Below, piece by piece: positions 5,603-6,354 of a stretch of 6,354 nucleotides of DNA (position 1 is its first letter; the number at the start of each line of letters is the position of its first letter). This DNA is from Nitrospinaceae bacterium. Lineage in GTDB: Bacteria > Nitrospinota > Nitrospinia > Nitrospinales > VA-1. Location of the stretch: NCBI GenBank assembly GCA_029261675.1, contig JAJDBA010000132.1, positions 1 through 6,354 of the forward strand. Reading direction: 5' to 3'. The notes under the pieces are model-generated. The model was not told the DNA's origin, did no database searches, and was given only the letters and a program-made list of their open reading frames with translations. The position numbers and the translations under genes are program-made.

Positions 5603-5890
5603 ATGAAAATCCGACCGCTACACGATCGTATTTTGGTTCAACCGATTTTGGAAAAAGAAGTCCGCAAGGGAGGCATCATCATTCCTGATTCGGCAAAAGA
5701 AAAGCCCATCGAGGGACGCGTCAAAGCTGTAGGAAATGGCAAAATTGGTGATGATGGAAAAGCCATCAAACTCGAAGTAAAAGTGGGCGACAAAGTCCTT
5801 TACAGCAAATACGGTGGAACAGAAGTCAAATTTGACGGAGACGACTTCCTACTTATGCGTGAAGACGATGTTCTAGCAATAGTAGGTTAA
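5603..5890 (+). CDS. groES: Co-chaperonin GroES (Hsp10)
   Basis: GroES forms the heptameric lid that caps the GroEL chamber in ATP-dependent protein folding in the cytosol. The 95-residue length is standard. It opens with KIRPLHDRILVQP, the family signature. The mobile loop that contacts GroEL is about residues 17-33, including GGIIIPDSAKEKP. Further conserved parts are EGRVKAVGNG, VKVGDKVLYSKYGGTEVK and the C-terminal LLMREDDVLAIV. It is preceded by AAGGAG at a 5-base spacing and lies 65 bases before groEL, the usual gene order. Heat-inducible expression through the upstream CIRCE operator is expected. Nothing unusual is seen in the protein. Confidence 0.98.
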   Translation: MKIRPLHDRILVQPILEKEVRKGGIIIPDSAKEKPIEGRVKAVGNGKIGDDGKAIKLEVKVGDKVLYSKYGGTEVKFDGDDFLLMREDDVLAIVG

Positions 5891-5955
5891 TTACCCCATT
5901 AAATATTTGATCAAAACACATTTCACATCTCGAAAAGAGAAGGAGCTTAAAGTTT

Positions 5956-6354
5956 ATGGCTAAACAAATTGTATATGATGAAACCGCTAGACATAAAATT
6001 CTGTCAGGCGTCAACCAACTTGCTAATACCGTTAAAATCACCCTCGGACCCAAAGGTCGAAACGTGGTTATCGATAAAAAATTCGGTTCCCCTACAATCA
6101 CCAAAGACGGCGTGACCGTTGCTAAGGAAATCGAACTGGAGTGCCCTTTTGAAAACATGGGTGCGCAAATGGTAAACGAAGTCGCCAGCAAAACCAGTGA
6201 CAACGCAGGTGATGGCACCACAACGGCTACCGTTTTGGCCCAGGCTATTTTCCGTGAAGGCATGAAATATGTAACTGCGGGTGCAAGCCCAATGGACATC
6301 AAACGGGGTATAGAATCTGCTGTTGAAACAATCATTCCTGAAATTCTAAAAATG
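5956..6354 (+). CDS. groEL: Chaperonin GroEL (Hsp60), N-terminal part, cut by window edge
   Basis: Only the first 133 codons of about 545 are present; the frame is open to the last base. The start ATG at 5956 (MAKQIVYDETARHKIL) follows AAGGAG at 5940-5945, 10 bases upstream. The fragment covers the start of the equatorial, ATP-binding domain: TLGPKGRNVV (29-38), PTITKDGVTVAKEIELE (46-62) with Asp51, and GDGTTTATVLA (85-95) with the metal-binding Asp86, matching Asp52 and Asp87 of E. coli GroEL. ENMGAQMVNEVASKT and AGASPMDIKRGIE are also typical. It is co-transcribed with groES and should form the 14-subunit folding chamber. The intergenic gap has only a small TCTC/GAGA hairpin (5928-5940) next to the ribosome site. 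Confidence 0.98.
   Translation, partial: MAKQIVYDETARHKILSGVNQLANTVKITLGPKGRNVVIDKKFGSPTITKDGVTVAKEIELECPFENMGAQMVNEVASKTSDNAGDGTTTATVLAQAIFREGMKYVTAGASPMDIKRGIESAVETIIPEILKM

Noticed and set aside
5853..6335. 160-codon minus-strand open frame
   Set aside because: It is the antisense shadow of groEL, whose sequence is unmistakable.

Overview
The window is 6.35 kb of moderately AT-rich bacterial chromosome, densely coding, with nine recognisable genes in four transcription blocks. The combination of a CIRCE-controlled groESL operon, a unimodal (short) QueF, a cytosolic PAS histidine kinase and a sugar aminotransferase fits a Gram-negative bacterium. The GroES/GroEL sequences and codon use look broadly like Nitrospinota or a deltaproteobacterial relative. 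That placement is an impression, not a result. No tRNA, rRNA, CRISPR array, insertion sequence or transposase was seen.

Layout: (1) 90-668, plus strand: a small cytosolic parvulin-type peptidyl-prolyl isomerase with a Lys/Pro-rich tail; its reading frame is open to the left edge. (2) 669-780: a GC-rich convergent spacer with several nested inverted repeats. (3) 777-3083, minus strand: an apparent three-gene operon, read DUF1566-domain protein, then HNH nuclease, then an unusual fusion of a degenerate PIN-like domain to a DegT/DnrJ/EryC1-type PLP aminotransferase. (4) 3084-3327: divergent promoter region. (5) 3328-4620, plus strand: an orphan PAS/HisKA/HATPase histidine kinase. (6) 4637-5358, minus strand: queF (preQ0 reductase, queuosine synthesis) with a one-base TAATG overlap into a YkgJ-family cysteine-cluster protein. 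(7) 5359-5602: divergent regulatory region with a promoter, a nearly perfect CIRCE operator and a leader of about 150 nt. (8) 5603-6354, plus strand: groES and the first 133 codons of groEL, cut by the window edge.

The groESL block is the protein-folding operon under HrcA/CIRCE heat-shock control, and the parvulin at the other end is also a folding helper, although nothing shows the two are linked. QueF and the YkgJ-like protein are probably translated together. The most unusual item is the PIN-like/aminotransferase fusion and its tight linkage to an HNH nuclease and a DUF1566 protein. The fusion is visible in the sequence, but any joint function is only a hypothesis.
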